NCBI RefSeq assembly: GCF_001883705.2
Contig: NZ_MDEQ02000004.1
Span: 62,001-126,000 of the forward strand
Source: Burkholderia catarinensis
Lineage (GTDB): Bacteria > Pseudomonadota > Gammaproteobacteria > Burkholderiales > Burkholderiaceae
Direction: 5' to 3'
DNA length: 64,000 nucleotides
Shown: piece by piece, positions 7,136-16,508 of the stretch
Numbering within the stretch: the stretch's first letter is position 1
How the letters are laid out: each line of letters begins with the position of its first letter
Program-made: the position numbers and the translations under genes
Notes under the pieces: generated by a model
Told to the model about the DNA's origin: nothing
What the model saw: only the letters and a program-made list of their open reading frames with translations
Database searches by the model: none

Positions 7136-8359
7136 ATGACCCAAGAGACTCTCCACCTGCCTATCTATATGGATTACAGCGCGACGACACCGGTCGATCC
7201 GCGCGTGGTCGACAAGATGGTGCCGTACCTGCGCGAGCAGTTCGGCAACCCGGCGTCGCGCAGCCATGCCTATGGCTGGGACGCGGAGCGCGCGGTCGAG
7301 GAAGCGCGCGAGCAGGTGGCCGCGCTCGTGAACGCGGATCCGCGCGAGATCATCTGGACGTCCGGCGCAACGGAATCGGACAATCTCGCGATCAAGGGTG
7401 CCGCAAACTTCTACAAGGGCAAGGGCAAGCACATCATCACGGTGAAGACCGAGCACAAGGCCGTGCTCGACACGTGCCGCGAGCTCGAGCGCGACGGTTT
7501 CGAAGTCACCTACCTCGACGTGAAGGATGACGGCCTGATCGACCTCGACGTGTTCAAGGCTGCGCTGCGCCCGGACACGATCCTCGTGTCGGTGATGCAC
7601 GTGAACAACGAGATCGGCGTGATCCAGGACATCGAGACGATCGGTGAAATCTGTCGCGAGAAGGGCATCGTGTTCCACGTCGACGCCGCGCAGTCGACCG
7701 GCAAGGTCGGGATCGATCTCGCGAATCTGAAGGTCGACCTGATGTCGTTCTCGGCGCACAAGACGTACGGCCCGAAGGGCATCGGCGCGCTGTACGTGCG
7801 TCGCAAGCCGCGCGTGCGCATCGAAGCGCAGATGCACGGCGGCGGCCACGAGCGCGGCATGCGTTCGGGCACGCTGGCGACGCACCAGATCGTCGGCATG
7901 GGCGAAGCGTTCCGCATCGCGCGCGAAGAAATGGCGACCGAGAACGAGCGCGTCCGCATGCTGCGCGACAAGCTGCTGCGCGGCCTGTCGCAGATCGAGG
8001 AAACCTACGTGAACGGCGACATGGAGCGCCGTGTCCCGCACAACCTCAACATCAGTTTCAACTTCGTCGAAGGCGAGTCGCTGATCATGGCGATCAAGGA
8101 CGTCGCGGTGTCGTCGGGTTCCGCGTGCACGTCGGCGTCGCTGGAGCCGTCGTACGTGCTGCGTGCGCTCGGCCGCAACGACGAGCTCGCGCATAGCTCG
8201 ATCCGCTTCACGGTCGGCCGCTTCACGACGGAGCAGGAAGTCGACTTCGTGGTCAATCTGCTGAACAGCAAGATCGCGAAGCTGCGCGAACTGTCGCCGC
8301 TCTGGGAAATGCACCAGGAAGGCATCGATCTGTCGACGATCGAATGGGCCGCACACTAA
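7136..8359 (+). CDS. iscS: Cysteine desulfurase IscS
   Basis: 407 residues from ATG 7136, after a purine-rich CGGAG; the longer open frame upstream belongs to no homologous region. IscS is a PLP enzyme that takes sulfur from L-cysteine as a persulfide and passes it to IscU and to tRNA thiolation enzymes. PLP lysine K209 lies in [12 protein letters not shown] and the catalytic loop cysteine C331 in [15 protein letters not shown], each three positions past the E. coli numbering. Length and context are standard. Confidence 0.97.
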   Translation: MTQETLHLPIYMDYSATTPVDPRVVDKMVPYLREQFGNPASRSHAYGWDAERAVEEAREQVAALVNADPREIIWTSGATESDNLAIKGAANFYKGKGKHIITVKTEHKAVLDTCRELERDGFEVTYLDVKDDGLIDLDVFKAALRPDTILVSVMHVNNEIGVIQDIETIGEICREKGIVFHVDAAQSTGKVGIDLANLKVDLMSFSAHKTYGPKGIGALYVRRKPRVRIEAQMHGGGHERGMRSGTLATHQIVGMGEAFRIAREEMATENERVRMLRDKLLRGLSQIEETYVNGDMERRVPHNLNISFNFVEGESLIMAIKDVAVSSGSACTSASLEPSYVLRALGRNDELAHSSIRFTVGRFTTEQEVDFVVNLLNSKIAKLRELSPLWEMHQEGIDLSTIEWAAH

Positions 8360-8426
8360 TACCGCATTGAATGCACCCGCGGGCGGATTGGCGCACGCAG
8401 ACGTAACGAGTCAAGGAGTCTGAGTC

Positions 8427-8834
8427 ATGTCTTACAGCAACAAGGTTCTGGATCACTACGAAAACCCGCGCAACGTCGGTTCGTTCGCGAAGGACGACGA
8501 CACGGTCGGCACGGGCATGGTCGGCGCGCCGGCTTGCGGCGACGTGATGAAGCTGCAGATCCGCGTCGGCGCGGACGGCGTGATCGAAGATGCGAAGTTC
8601 AAGACGTACGGTTGCGGTTCGGCGATCGCGTCGAGCTCGCTCGTGACCGAATGGGTGAAGGGCAAGACGCTCGACGAAGCGCTGTCGATCAAGAACACGC
8701 AGATCGCCGAAGAGCTCGCACTGCCGCCGGTGAAGATTCACTGCTCGATCCTCGCAGAAGACGCGATCAAGGCAGCCGTGGCCGACTACAAGAAGCGCCA
8801 CGACACCCAGGAAGGCGATCAGGCAGCAGCCTGA
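8427..8834 (+). CDS. iscU: Fe-S cluster scaffold protein IscU
   Basis: 135 residues, slightly longer at the C-terminus than E. coli IscU (128). Cluster ligands C37, C63 and C106, the stabilising D39, and the LPPVK motif (99-103) recognised by HscA are all present. A strong ribosome site (CAAGGAG) precedes the ATG. It builds [2Fe-2S] and [4Fe-4S] clusters from IscS sulfur. Confidence 0.97.
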   Translation: MSYSNKVLDHYENPRNVGSFAKDDDTVGTGMVGAPACGDVMKLQIRVGADGVIEDAKFKTYGCGSAIASSSLVTEWVKGKTLDEALSIKNTQIAEELALPPVKIHCSILAEDAIKAAVADYKKRHDTQEGDQAAA

Positions 8835-8896
8835 GCGGCATCGAGCGGCTTGAAGGAACGCGGCGGGCCCCGGTGGCGCGCCGCGGCAAGGACATC

Positions 8897-9220
8897 ATGG
8901 CAATTACACTGACCGAAAAAGCAGCACAGCACGTCCAGAAATACCTCGTCCGTCGCGGCAAGGGTGTGGGCCTGCGGCTTGGCGTTCGCACGACCGGGTG
9001 CTCGGGGCTCGCGTACAAGCTCGAGTACGTCGACGAGCTGGCTCCCGAGGATCAGGTGTTCGAGAGCCATGGCGTGAAGGTCATCGTCGATCCGAAGAGT
9101 CTCGCGTATATCGACGGCACCGAGCTCGATTTTGCACGCGAAGGCCTGAACGAAGGGTTCAAGTTCAACAACCCGAACGTGAAGGACGAGTGCGGCTGCG
9201 GCGAATCGTTCCGCGTGTGA
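8897..9220 (+). CDS. iscA: A-type Fe-S carrier IscA
   Basis: 107 residues from ATG 8897, standard length. The three conserved cysteines are C35 (TTGCSGLAY) and C99/C101 (ECGCGESF). It carries iron or assembled clusters to targets. It is the fourth gene of the operon; a terminator-like hairpin follows before hscB. Confidence 0.96.
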   Translation: MAITLTEKAAQHVQKYLVRRGKGVGLRLGVRTTGCSGLAYKLEYVDELAPEDQVFESHGVKVIVDPKSLAYIDGTELDFAREGLNEGFKFNNPNVKDECGCGESFRV

Positions 9221-9248
9221 CGAAGCGGATCTCCGCGCGATGCGGGCA

Positions 9249-9272
9249 AGAGGCGGCACGGGCCGCCTTTTT
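9249..9272 (+). terminator. Intra-operon terminator/attenuator between iscA and hscB
   Basis: AGGCGGC (9251-9257), loop ACGG, GCCGCCT (9262-9268) followed by a T-run through 9272. This is a small but classical intrinsic terminator 30 bases past the iscA stop. It would lower expression of hscBA-fdx-iscX relative to iscRSUA, or separate two transcripts. Confidence 0.7.
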
Positions 9273-9317
9273 AATGTGCGGCGTTTGCCGCGCGACGAAC
9301 CGGAATTGAACGCGACG

Positions 9318-9845
9318 ATGGTCTCGCTGAAAGACAGCCATTTCGACCTGTTTCACCTGCCGGCGCAATTCGCGCTCGACGATACGGCGCTCGACGCTGC
9401 CTATCGGACGGTGCAGACGCAGGTGCATCCGGACCGCTTCGCGGCGGCCGGCGACGCGCAGAAGCGCATCGCGATGCAATGGGCAACCCGCGCGAACGAG
9501 GCATACCGCACGCTGCGCGATCCGCTGAAGCGCGCGTCCTATCTGCTGTCGCTGCGCGGCGTCGACATCGGGGCGGAAAACAACACCGCGATGGAGCCTG
9601 CGTTCCTGATGCAGCAGATGGAATGGCGCGAGGGCATCGAGGATGCCGCGGCCGCCCGCAACGTCGATGCGCTCGACGCGCTGCTCGCCGAGTTGCGCGA
9701 CGAGAAGCGCGTGCGTGTCGAGCGCCTCGGCACGCTGCTCGACAGCGGTGCCGATCAGGCGGCCGCCGAGGCCGTGCGCCAGCTGATGTTCATCGAACGG
9801 GTCGCGTCGGAAGTGGGCGCGCAGATCGAGCGCCTCGAAACCTAA
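9318..9845 (+). CDS. hscB: Fe-S assembly co-chaperone HscB (J-domain)
   Basis: 175 residues from ATG 9318 (E. coli 171). The N-terminal J-domain has the HPD signature at H37-D39. The C-terminal three-helix part (about 90-175) binds IscU. HscB stimulates HscA ATPase and delivers IscU to it. The frame is open upstream to 9240 through the terminator hairpin, so the internal ATG is the better start. Confidence 0.95.
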   Translation: MVSLKDSHFDLFHLPAQFALDDTALDAAYRTVQTQVHPDRFAAAGDAQKRIAMQWATRANEAYRTLRDPLKRASYLLSLRGVDIGAENNTAMEPAFLMQQMEWREGIEDAAAARNVDALDALLAELRDEKRVRVERLGTLLDSGADQAAAEAVRQLMFIERVASEVGAQIERLET

Positions 9846-9899
9846 CCGCGTGCCTTGCGGCACGCGCAGCAAACGGGCCAAGCGCCCGAACGAACCAAG

Positions 9900-11768
9900 A
9901 TGGCTTTACTGCAAATTTCCGAACCGGGCATGGCGCCGGCGCCGCATCAGCGGCGACTCGCCGTCGGGATCGATCTCGGTACGACGAACTCGCTCGTCGC
10001 GGCCGTGCGCAACAGCGTGCCTGAAGTACTGCCGGACGAAGCGGGCCGCGTGCTGCTGCCGTCGGTGGTCCGCTATCTCGAGAAGGGCGGCCGCCGCATC
10101 GGCCACGAAGCGAAAGAGCAGGCCGCGACCGATCCGCGCAACACGATCGTATCGGTCAAGCGCTTCATGGGCCGCGGCAAGGCCGAAGTCGAGGGTGGTG
10201 CGAACGCGCCGTACGAATTCGTCGATGCGCCGGGCATGGTGCAGATCCGTACCGTCGACGGCGTGAAGAGCCCGGTCGAAGTGTCGGCCGAGATTCTCGC
10301 GACGCTGCGCTATCGGGCGGAAGATTCGCTCGGCGACGATCTGGTCGGCGCGGTGATCACGGTGCCCGCGTATTTCGACGAAGCACAACGCCAGGCGACC
10401 AAGGATGCCGCGCGCCTCGCGGGCCTCAACGTGCTGCGCCTGCTGAACGAACCGACCGCCGCGGCGATTGCCTACGGGCTCGACAACGCGGCCGAAGGCC
10501 TCTATGCGGTGTACGACCTCGGCGGCGGCACGTTCGACCTGTCGATCCTGAAGCTGACGAAGGGTGTGTTCGAAGTGCTGGCCGCGGGCGGCGATTCCGC
10601 GCTCGGCGGCGACGACTTCGACCACGCGCTGTTCGGTCATGTGCTCGCGCAGGCCGGTATCGACGCGAAGACGCTCGCGCCCGAGGACGTGCGCCTGCTG
10701 CTCGACCGTGTGCGCGTGCTGAAGGAAGCGCTGTCGTCCGCACCGCAGGCGTCGCTCGACGTGACGCTGTCGGGCGGCGCGCACCTCGTGCAGACGATTT
10801 CGCACGACACGTTCGCAGCGCTCGTCGAGCCGCTCGTGCAGCGCACGCTCACACCCACGCGCAAGGCGCTGCGCGACGCGCAGGTGACGCCGGCCGACAT
10901 CAAGGGCGTCGTGCTCGTCGGCGGCGCAACGCGCATGCCGGTGATCCGCGATGCGGTCGCGAAATATTTCGGCCAGCCGCCGCTCGTCAACCTCGATCCG
11001 GACCAGGTCGTCGCGCTCGGCGCGGCGATCCAGGCCGACCTGCTGGCGGGCAACCGCGGCACCGGCGACGACTGGCTGCTGCTCGACGTGATTCCGCTGT
11101 CGCTCGGTGTCGAGACGATGGGTGGCCTCGTCGAGAAGATCATTCCGCGCAACTCGACGATTCCGATCGCGCGTGCGCAGGAATTCACGACCTTCAAGGA
11201 CGGCCAGACTGCGATGGCGATCCACGTCGTGCAGGGCGAGCGCGAGCTCGTCGCCGACTGCCGGTCGCTTGCGCGCTTCGAATTGCGCGGCATTCCGCCG
11301 ATGACGGCCGGCGCCGCGCGCATTCGCGTGACGTATCAGGTCGACGCGGATGGCCTGCTGTCGGTGTTCGCACGCGAACAGCTGTCGGGCGTCGAGGCGT
11401 CGGTCGTCGTGAAGCCGTCGTACGGCCTCGCCGACGACGACATCGCGAAGATGCTCGAAGACAGCTTCAAGACCGCCGAGATCGACATGCGCGCACGCGC
11501 GCTGCGCGAAGCGCAGGTCGAGGCCGAGCGGATGCTCGAGGCGACGCAGGCCGCGCTGGCGGTCGACGGCGAACTGCTCGATGCGGACGAGCGCACGCAG
11601 GTCGACGCGTTCGCCGCGGCGCTGCGCGCGGTCGCGCAAGGCGACGATACGAACGCGATCGAAGCGGCGACCAAGGCGCTGGCCGACGGCACCGACGAAT
11701 TTGCGGCGCGCCGGATGGACAAGAGCATCAAGCGCGCGCTGTCGGGTCGCCGGCTCGACGAGATCTGA
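9900..11768 (+). CDS. hscA: Fe-S assembly chaperone HscA (Hsp70 family)
   Basis: 622 residues from ATG 9900, as in other HscA proteins. The ATPase domain (about 20-380) includes [26 protein letters not shown] and [10 protein letters not shown]. The substrate domain follows and ends in a helical lid. This specialised Hsp70 binds the LPPVK motif of IscU and drives cluster release. It sits 54 bases after hscB. Confidence 0.96.
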   Translation: MALLQISEPGMAPAPHQRRLAVGIDLGTTNSLVAAVRNSVPEVLPDEAGRVLLPSVVRYLEKGGRRIGHEAKEQAATDPRNTIVSVKRFMGRGKAEVEGGANAPYEFVDAPGMVQIRTVDGVKSPVEVSAEILATLRYRAEDSLGDDLVGAVITVPAYFDEAQRQATKDAARLAGLNVLRLLNEPTAAAIAYGLDNAAEGLYAVYDLGGGTFDLSILKLTKGVFEVLAAGGDSALGGDDFDHALFGHVLAQAGIDAKTLAPEDVRLLLDRVRVLKEALSSAPQASLDVTLSGGAHLVQTISHDTFAALVEPLVQRTLTPTRKALRDAQVTPADIKGVVLVGGATRMPVIRDAVAKYFGQPPLVNLDPDQVVALGAAIQADLLAGNRGTGDDWLLLDVIPLSLGVETMGGLVEKIIPRNSTIPIARAQEFTTFKDGQTAMAIHVVQGERELVADCRSLARFELRGIPPMTAGAARIRVTYQVDADGLLSVFAREQLSGVEASVVVKPSYGLADDDIAKMLEDSFKTAEIDMRARALREAQVEAERMLEATQAALAVDGELLDADERTQVDAFAAALRAVAQGDDTNAIEAATKALADGTDEFAARRMDKSIKRALSGRRLDEI

Positions 11769-11856
11769 ACCCACGAACTGCGCATCGGCCGGCGACGGCC
11801 CGCGCGATAATGAACCGTGCGGCGCCTGGCGCCGTACCCTGACTGACGGAACGGAC

Positions 11857-12198
11857 ATGCCTCAACTGGTGGTGCTGCCTCACGTCGAACTGTGCCCGGA
11901 TGGCGCGGTGATCGACGCGACGCCCGGCAAGAGTATCTGCGACAACCTGCTCGACCACGGGATCGAGATCGAGCATGCATGCGAGAAGTCGTGCGCGTGC
12001 ACGACGTGCCACGTGGTGATCCGCGAAGGCTTCAACGATCTGACGCCGTCCGAGGAGGACGAGGACGATCTGCTGGACAAGGCGTGGGGCCTCGAGCCGA
12101 CGTCGCGCCTGTCGTGCCAGGCGATCGTGAAGGAAGATTCGGACCTGGTGGTCGAGATTCCGAAGTACTCGATCAACCACGCGAAGGAAAACCACTGA
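11857..12198 (+). CDS. fdx: ISC-type [2Fe-2S] ferredoxin
   Basis: 113 residues. Cluster ligands C42, C48, C51 and C87 match the E. coli Fdx numbering exactly. This adrenodoxin-type ferredoxin supplies electrons during cluster assembly on IscU. It has an acidic middle region (SEEDEDDLLD) typical of partner binding. It follows hscA after 88 bases. Confidence 0.95.
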   Translation: MPQLVVLPHVELCPDGAVIDATPGKSICDNLLDHGIEIEHACEKSCACTTCHVVIREGFNDLTPSEEDEDDLLDKAWGLEPTSRLSCQAIVKEDSDLVVEIPKYSINHAKENH

Positions 12199-12217
12199 CT
12201 GGAACCGGAGGCAGGCG

Positions 12218-12427
12218 ATGAAATGGACCGATTCGCGTGAAGTAGCCATTGCGCTGGCGGAGAAGCACCCGGACATCGACCCGCAGCGGATCAATTTCGT
12301 CGAGTTGCGCCAGTGGGTGCTCGAACTCGACGGTTTCGACGACGATCCGAAGCACTCCGGCGAGAAGATCCTCGAGGCGATCCAGGCGCACTGGATCGAC
12401 GAATCGGACTTCGACGACGACGATTGA
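12218..12427 (+). CDS. iscX: Fe-S assembly protein IscX
   Basis: 69 residues, very acidic C-terminus (DESDFDDDD), with the family start MKWTDSREVAIALAEKHPD. IscX binds IscS and iron and modulates the rate of cluster assembly. Ribosome site CCGGAGG is present. It is the last gene of the isc operon, followed by a strong terminator. Confidence 0.95.
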   Translation: MKWTDSREVAIALAEKHPDIDPQRINFVELRQWVLELDGFDDDPKHSGEKILEAIQAHWIDESDFDDDD

Positions 12428-12468
12428 GCACGGCGTGCGCCGCTATCGCGCATGCGGTTCAAAATGAG

Positions 12469-12504
12469 AAAACGGCTCGTGAGCGATTGCTCACGAGCCG
12501 TTTT
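12469..12504. terminator. Rho-independent terminator at end of isc operon
   Basis: A perfect 16-base-pair stem: AAAACGGCTCGTGAGC (12469-12484), loop GATT, GCTCACGAGCCGTTTT (12489-12504). It is bidirectional, serving iscX and the convergent glycine-zipper gene. Confidence 0.95.
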
Positions 12505-12558
12505 CGTTTCCTGGCCTCTTGTCCGCGCCCGATACGCGGGCGCGAGACGATCATGCGA

Positions 12559-13293
12559 TCACGCGCCGACCAGCGTTCCGTTCTCGATCCGCACGCGCTG
12601 GCCCTGGCCGAACGGCGGCTGCTGGTTGTGGTACGTGAACGTGCGCGTCGCGCCGCTTTCCATCTGCACTTGCACCTGGTAGTCGGTTTCGGCGCGCACC
12701 TGCTTCTCGACCTGGTTGCCGGCAAGTCCGCCGCCCAGCGCGCCGATGATCGTCATCGCGGTGCGGCCGTTACCGTGACCGAACTGGTTGCCCAGCAGCC
12801 CGCCCGCGGCGGCGCCGCCGACTGCGCCGATGCCCGAACCCTGGCCCGGCGTGCGGACCGACGTGATCGAGACGACCGTGCCGCAGGTCTGGCAGTAGGC
12901 CGGCTGCGCCGAGCCGGACGGCTGCTGCTGCGCATATTGCGGCGGCTGCGGCGCCGGCGTGTGGCGACGGTGCGTCGTCGCCGGACGCGGTGCCGGCTTC
13001 GGCTCGGCCTGTGCGATGGCTTTCTGTTGCGCGGCGGCCTGTTCGGCAGCCTGTTGCTGCGCTTGCGCGGCAAGCGCGGCGCTCGCGGCGGCTGCGGTGT
13101 CGACCGCCGGCTGCGACGCAATCAGCGCGGCCTGGGTCTGGCCGTTCTGTTCGTTGCTGCTGGTGGCCTTCGGGAACACGCCCGTGATCGCTGCCGTCGC
13201 CGCGAGGCTGGCGACGATGACAGCGCCGGCGGCGGTGGCGACGAGCGGGTGGAGGCGTTGCTTTTGCGGCGTGGTCTGATTCTGGTTGTCCAT
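12559..13293 (-). CDS. Glycine-zipper 2TM domain protein, membrane-anchored
   Basis: 244 residues from ATG 13293, with GGAGAG just upstream. A cytoplasmic basic start precedes one hydrophobic segment (about 16-40). A long Ala/Gln-rich and then Pro-rich linker (about 55-130) leads to a CQTC pair and the glycine zipper (GIGAVGGAAAGGLLGNQFG... GALGGGLAGNQV, about 155-205). A short beta-like tail follows. Glycine-zipper proteins (Rickettsia 17-kDa antigen family) insert in the envelope. The role here is unknown: envelope integrity is the usual suggestion. It is a lone gene. Confidence 0.85.
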   Translation of the reverse strand: MDNQNQTTPQKQRLHPLVATAAGAVIVASLAATAAITGVFPKATSSNEQNGQTQAALIASQPAVDTAAAASAALAAQAQQQAAEQAAAQQKAIAQAEPKPAPRPATTHRRHTPAPQPPQYAQQQPSGSAQPAYCQTCGTVVSITSVRTPGQGSGIGAVGGAAAGGLLGNQFGHGNGRTAMTIIGALGGGLAGNQVEKQVRAETDYQVQVQMESGATRTFTYHNQQPPFGQGQRVRIENGTLVGA

Positions 13294-13641
13294 TTTTTCT
13301 CTCCGATGTCGATCCGGATCGGCACTGCGGCGCCGGGCCGGATCCCACGCTCGGGATCGATCAGACTTGGCGCTCCTGCGCCTTGTTCTGGTCCCGTGGT
13401 CATGCGTGGTGACGCAAACGGAGTGTCGTCCACCGACAAAAAGCACGCCGTATCAAGGTGTAACGAATTGCAGCGGGGCGTCGCCGGTCATTGTCGGGAA
13501 AACCCGGGGCACGTCGTCGCGACGAGGGAATAAAACAGGGGAGGATCGAAAGCCGGCGGACGCCGGCTGGCGGGATTTACGCGTCGTTACAAAGCTGATG
13601 CGTGCGCGCCACGGGGCGCGGCGCACACGCGGTTGCGGCCG
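13294..13641. other. Intergenic region between lysS end and glycine-zipper gene start
   Basis: About 350 bases containing the promoter region of the glycine-zipper gene (minus strand). No convincing gene or T-tracted terminator is seen, although a GC hairpin GCCGGCG-GAC-GCCGGC lies near 13552-13570. Confidence 0.4.
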
Positions 13642-15168
13642 TCAGTCTTCGCGGCGCAGATGGGGGAACAGCAGCACGTCGCGGATCGTCGGGCTGTCGG
13701 TCAGCAGCATCACGAGACGGTCGATGCCGATCCCGCAGCCGCCGGTCGGAGGCATCCCGTATTCGAGCGCACGGATGTAGTCGGCGTCGTAGAACATTGC
13801 TTCCTCGTCGCCCGCGTCCTTCTGCTCGACCTGCTTCTTGAAGCGCGCGGCCTGGTCTTCCGGATCGTTCAGCTCCGAGAAGCCGTTCGCGATCTCGCGG
13901 CCGGTCATGAACAGCTCGAAACGCTCGGTGATGCCCGGCACCGTATCCGATGCGCGTGCGAGCGGCGACACCTCGACCGGGTAGTCGATGATGAACGTCG
14001 GTTCCCACAGCTGCGCTTCGGCCGTTTCCTCGAACAGCGCGAGCTGCAGCGCGCCGATGCCTGCGTTCAGGAACGCCGGCTGCGACACGTCGACGCCGAA
14101 GCGCTTCAGTTCGGTGCGCACGAACGCGTCGTCCGACAGCTGGCCGTCGGTGTACTGCGGCGCGTACTTCTGGATCGCCTGCGTGATCGTCAGCCGATGG
14201 AATGGCTTCGCGAGGTCGAGTTCGCGGCCCTGGTACTGGATCGTCGCGGTGCCGAGCGCATCGATCGCCGCCTGGCGGATCAGTTGCTCGGTGAAGTCCA
14301 TCAGCCAGCGATAGTCGGTGTACGCGGCGTAGAACTCCATCATCGTGAATTCCGGGTTGTGACGCGGCGACACGCCTTCATTCCGGAAGTTGCGGTTGAT
14401 CTCGAACACGCGCTCGAAGCCGCCGACGATCAGGCGCTTCAGGTACAGCTCCGGTGCGATGCGCAGGAACATCTGCATGTCGAGCGCATTGTGATGCGTG
14501 ACGAACGGCTTCGCGGCCGCACCGCCCGGGATCGGGTGCAGCATCGGCGTCTCGACTTCCATGAAGTCGGCCGAATCCATGAACTTGCGGATCGACGCGA
14601 TCGTCTTGGTCCGGGCGCGGAACGTGTCGCGCGTTTCCGGCGTGACGATCAGGTCGACGTAGCGCTGGCGATAGCGCATTTCCTGGTCGGCGAGCCCGTG
14701 GAACTTGTCCGGCATCGGCCGCAGCGCCTTCGACAGCAGGCGCAGCTCCTTGCACTGGACCGACAGCTCGCCCTTGTTGGTGCGGAACAGCACGCCGCGC
14801 GCGGCGACGATGTCGCCGAGGTCCCACTTCTTGAATGCGTCGTAGGTTTCGGCGCCGACGTCGTTCGGCGTCACGAAGAACTGGATCTGGCCCGAACCGT
14901 CCTGCACCGTCGCGAAGCTCGCCTTGCCCATCACGCGCTTGAGCATCATGCGGCCGGCGACCGACACCTCGACCGGGTTCGCTTCGAGCGCGGCCTTGTC
15001 CGAGTCGGCGAATTTCGCCTGCAGATCGGCGGCGTGATGCGTCGGCCGGAAATCGTTCGGGTAGGCGACGCCTTGCTCGCGCAACGCGCGCAGCTTTTCG
15101 CGGCGCTCGGCGATGATCTGGTTTTCGTCCGCTGCGACGGCGGGCTGCGTTTGAGTCGGTTCGGTCAT
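13642..15168 (-). CDS. lysS: Lysyl-tRNA synthetase (class II)
   Basis: 508 residues from ATG 15168 ([21 protein letters not shown]). An OB-fold anticodon-binding domain (about 60-170) precedes the class II catalytic core with motif 2 ([20 protein letters not shown]) and motif 3 ([14 protein letters not shown]). It charges tRNA-Lys. It lies 83 bases downstream of prfB, the same pairing as prfB-lysS in E. coli, so the two are probably one transcript. Confidence 0.97.
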   Translation of the reverse strand: MTEPTQTQPAVAADENQIIAERREKLRALREQGVAYPNDFRPTHHAADLQAKFADSDKAALEANPVEVSVAGRMMLKRVMGKASFATVQDGSGQIQFFVTPNDVGAETYDAFKKWDLGDIVAARGVLFRTNKGELSVQCKELRLLSKALRPMPDKFHGLADQEMRYRQRYVDLIVTPETRDTFRARTKTIASIRKFMDSADFMEVETPMLHPIPGGAAAKPFVTHHNALDMQMFLRIAPELYLKRLIVGGFERVFEINRNFRNEGVSPRHNPEFTMMEFYAAYTDYRWLMDFTEQLIRQAAIDALGTATIQYQGRELDLAKPFHRLTITQAIQKYAPQYTDGQLSDDAFVRTELKRFGVDVSQPAFLNAGIGALQLALFEETAEAQLWEPTFIIDYPVEVSPLARASDTVPGITERFELFMTGREIANGFSELNDPEDQAARFKKQVEQKDAGDEEAMFYDADYIRALEYGMPPTGGCGIGIDRLVMLLTDSPTIRDVLLFPHLRRED

Positions 15169-15251
15169 GATGGTCGGAATTCGGAGTGGGTGCGGCAACG
15201 CAAACGGGAAGGGCAAGGGTGGCGCGACCTGGCCAGGCCGCGCCGCGGCGC

Positions 15252-16356
15252 TTACACGCCCTGTTTGAGGCTCGCGCTGATGAAGTCGTCGAGGTCGCCG
15301 TCGAGGACAGCCCTCGTGTTGCTCATTTCGACGTTCGTGCGCAGGTCCTTCACGCGGCTCTGGTCGAGCACGTACGAACGGATCTGGTGGCCCCAGCCCA
15401 CATCGGTCTTGCTCGATTCGAGCTTGTCCTGTTCGGCCTGGCGCTTGCGCATCTCGACTTCGTACAGGCGCGATTTCAGCATTGCCATCGCTTCGGCGCG
15501 GTTGCGGTGCTGCGAGCGGTCGTTCTGGCACTGCACGACGATACCGGTCGGCATGTGCGTGATCCGTACCGCGGAGTCGGTCTTGTTGATGTGCTGGCCG
15601 CCCGCGCCCGATGCGCGGTACGTGTCGATGCGCAGGTCGGCCGGGTTGATCTCGACTTCGATCGAGTCGTCGATTTCCGGATACACGAACACCGACGAGA
15701 ACGACGTGTGGCGGCCGCCCGACGAGTCGAACGGCGATTTGCGCACGAGGCGGTGGATGCCCGTTTCGGTACGCAGGAAGCCGTATGCGTATTCGCCCGT
15801 GACCTTGACCGTCGCGTTCTTGATGCCGGCGACGTCACCGTCGGAGTCTTCGAGCACCTCGGCCTTGAAGCCCTTGCGTTCGCAGTAGCGCAGGTACTGG
15901 CGCAGCAGCATCGACGCCCAGTCGCACGCCTCGGTGCCGCCGGCGCCTGCCTGGATGTCGATGAAGCAGTTGTTCGGGTCGGCCGGGTTCGAGAACATCC
16001 GGCGGAACTCGATGTCGCCGACGCGTGCCTCGAGCTTCGCGGCGTCGTCTTCCGACGCGACGAGCGTGTCCTCGTCGCCTTCCTCGCGGGCCAGCTCGAA
16101 CAGGTCGAGCGCGTCGCGCAGGTCGCTATCGAGCGCAGTGAGCGTCATGACGACGCCTTCGAGCAGCTTCTTCTCGCGACCGAGCGCCTGGGCGTTCTTC
16201 GAGTCGTTCCAGACGTTCGGGTCTTCGAGTTCCTTGTTGACTTCGGTCAGACGCGCAGCTTTGGCGTCGTAGTCAAAGATACCCCCGAAGCTCGCCCGCG
16301 CGATTGCGCAGGTCGAGCAGGGAGCTTTCGATCGCGTTGAGACGTTCCGCTTCCAT
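15252..16356 (-). CDS. prfB: Peptide chain release factor 2, expressed by programmed +1 frameshift
   Basis: RF2 reads UGA and UAA stop codons. The first frame opens at ATG 16356 and gives 27 residues ([20 protein letters not shown]...) ending LRGYL, then hits UGA at 16275-16273. Shifting +1 at CTT-TGA-C continues [19 protein letters not shown] to the stop at 15252, for 367 residues in all. Beyond the shift are the SPF tripeptide that recognises stop codons and the GGQ loop (GAGGQHINK). The shift site has an internal Shine-Dalgarno-like CGGGGG and TATCTTTGAC, almost identical to E. coli. Because it reads its own UGA, RF2 autoregulates. A promoter TATAAT lies upstream. Confidence 0.97.
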
Positions 16357-16391
16357 GATCGTTCGCTTTTCTTGCTTCGTAAAAAAGCGGA

Positions 16392-16397
16392 ATTATA
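16392..16397 (-). promoter_or_regulatory. Predicted -10 box of prfB
   Basis: A consensus TATAAT on the minus strand, 36 bases before the prfB ATG. No convincing -35 box is seen at normal spacing. Confidence 0.45.
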
Positions 16398-16508
16398 GCC
16401 GATCGGCAGGGTTGCCCGGTGACGCAGACGGTGCTCGCACGCGCGCCGGGACCCCGTCCCGCGCGGCGTGCATGCAGGGGCGGGCGTCGCGGGCCGGGCA
16501 GCCCGCGC

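Noticed and set aside
9906-11858. 650-residue open frame on the minus strand opposite hscA
   Set aside because: It is the mirror of a strongly conserved Hsp70 gene in GC-rich DNA, rich in Arg/His/Val, and has no own family or ribosome site.
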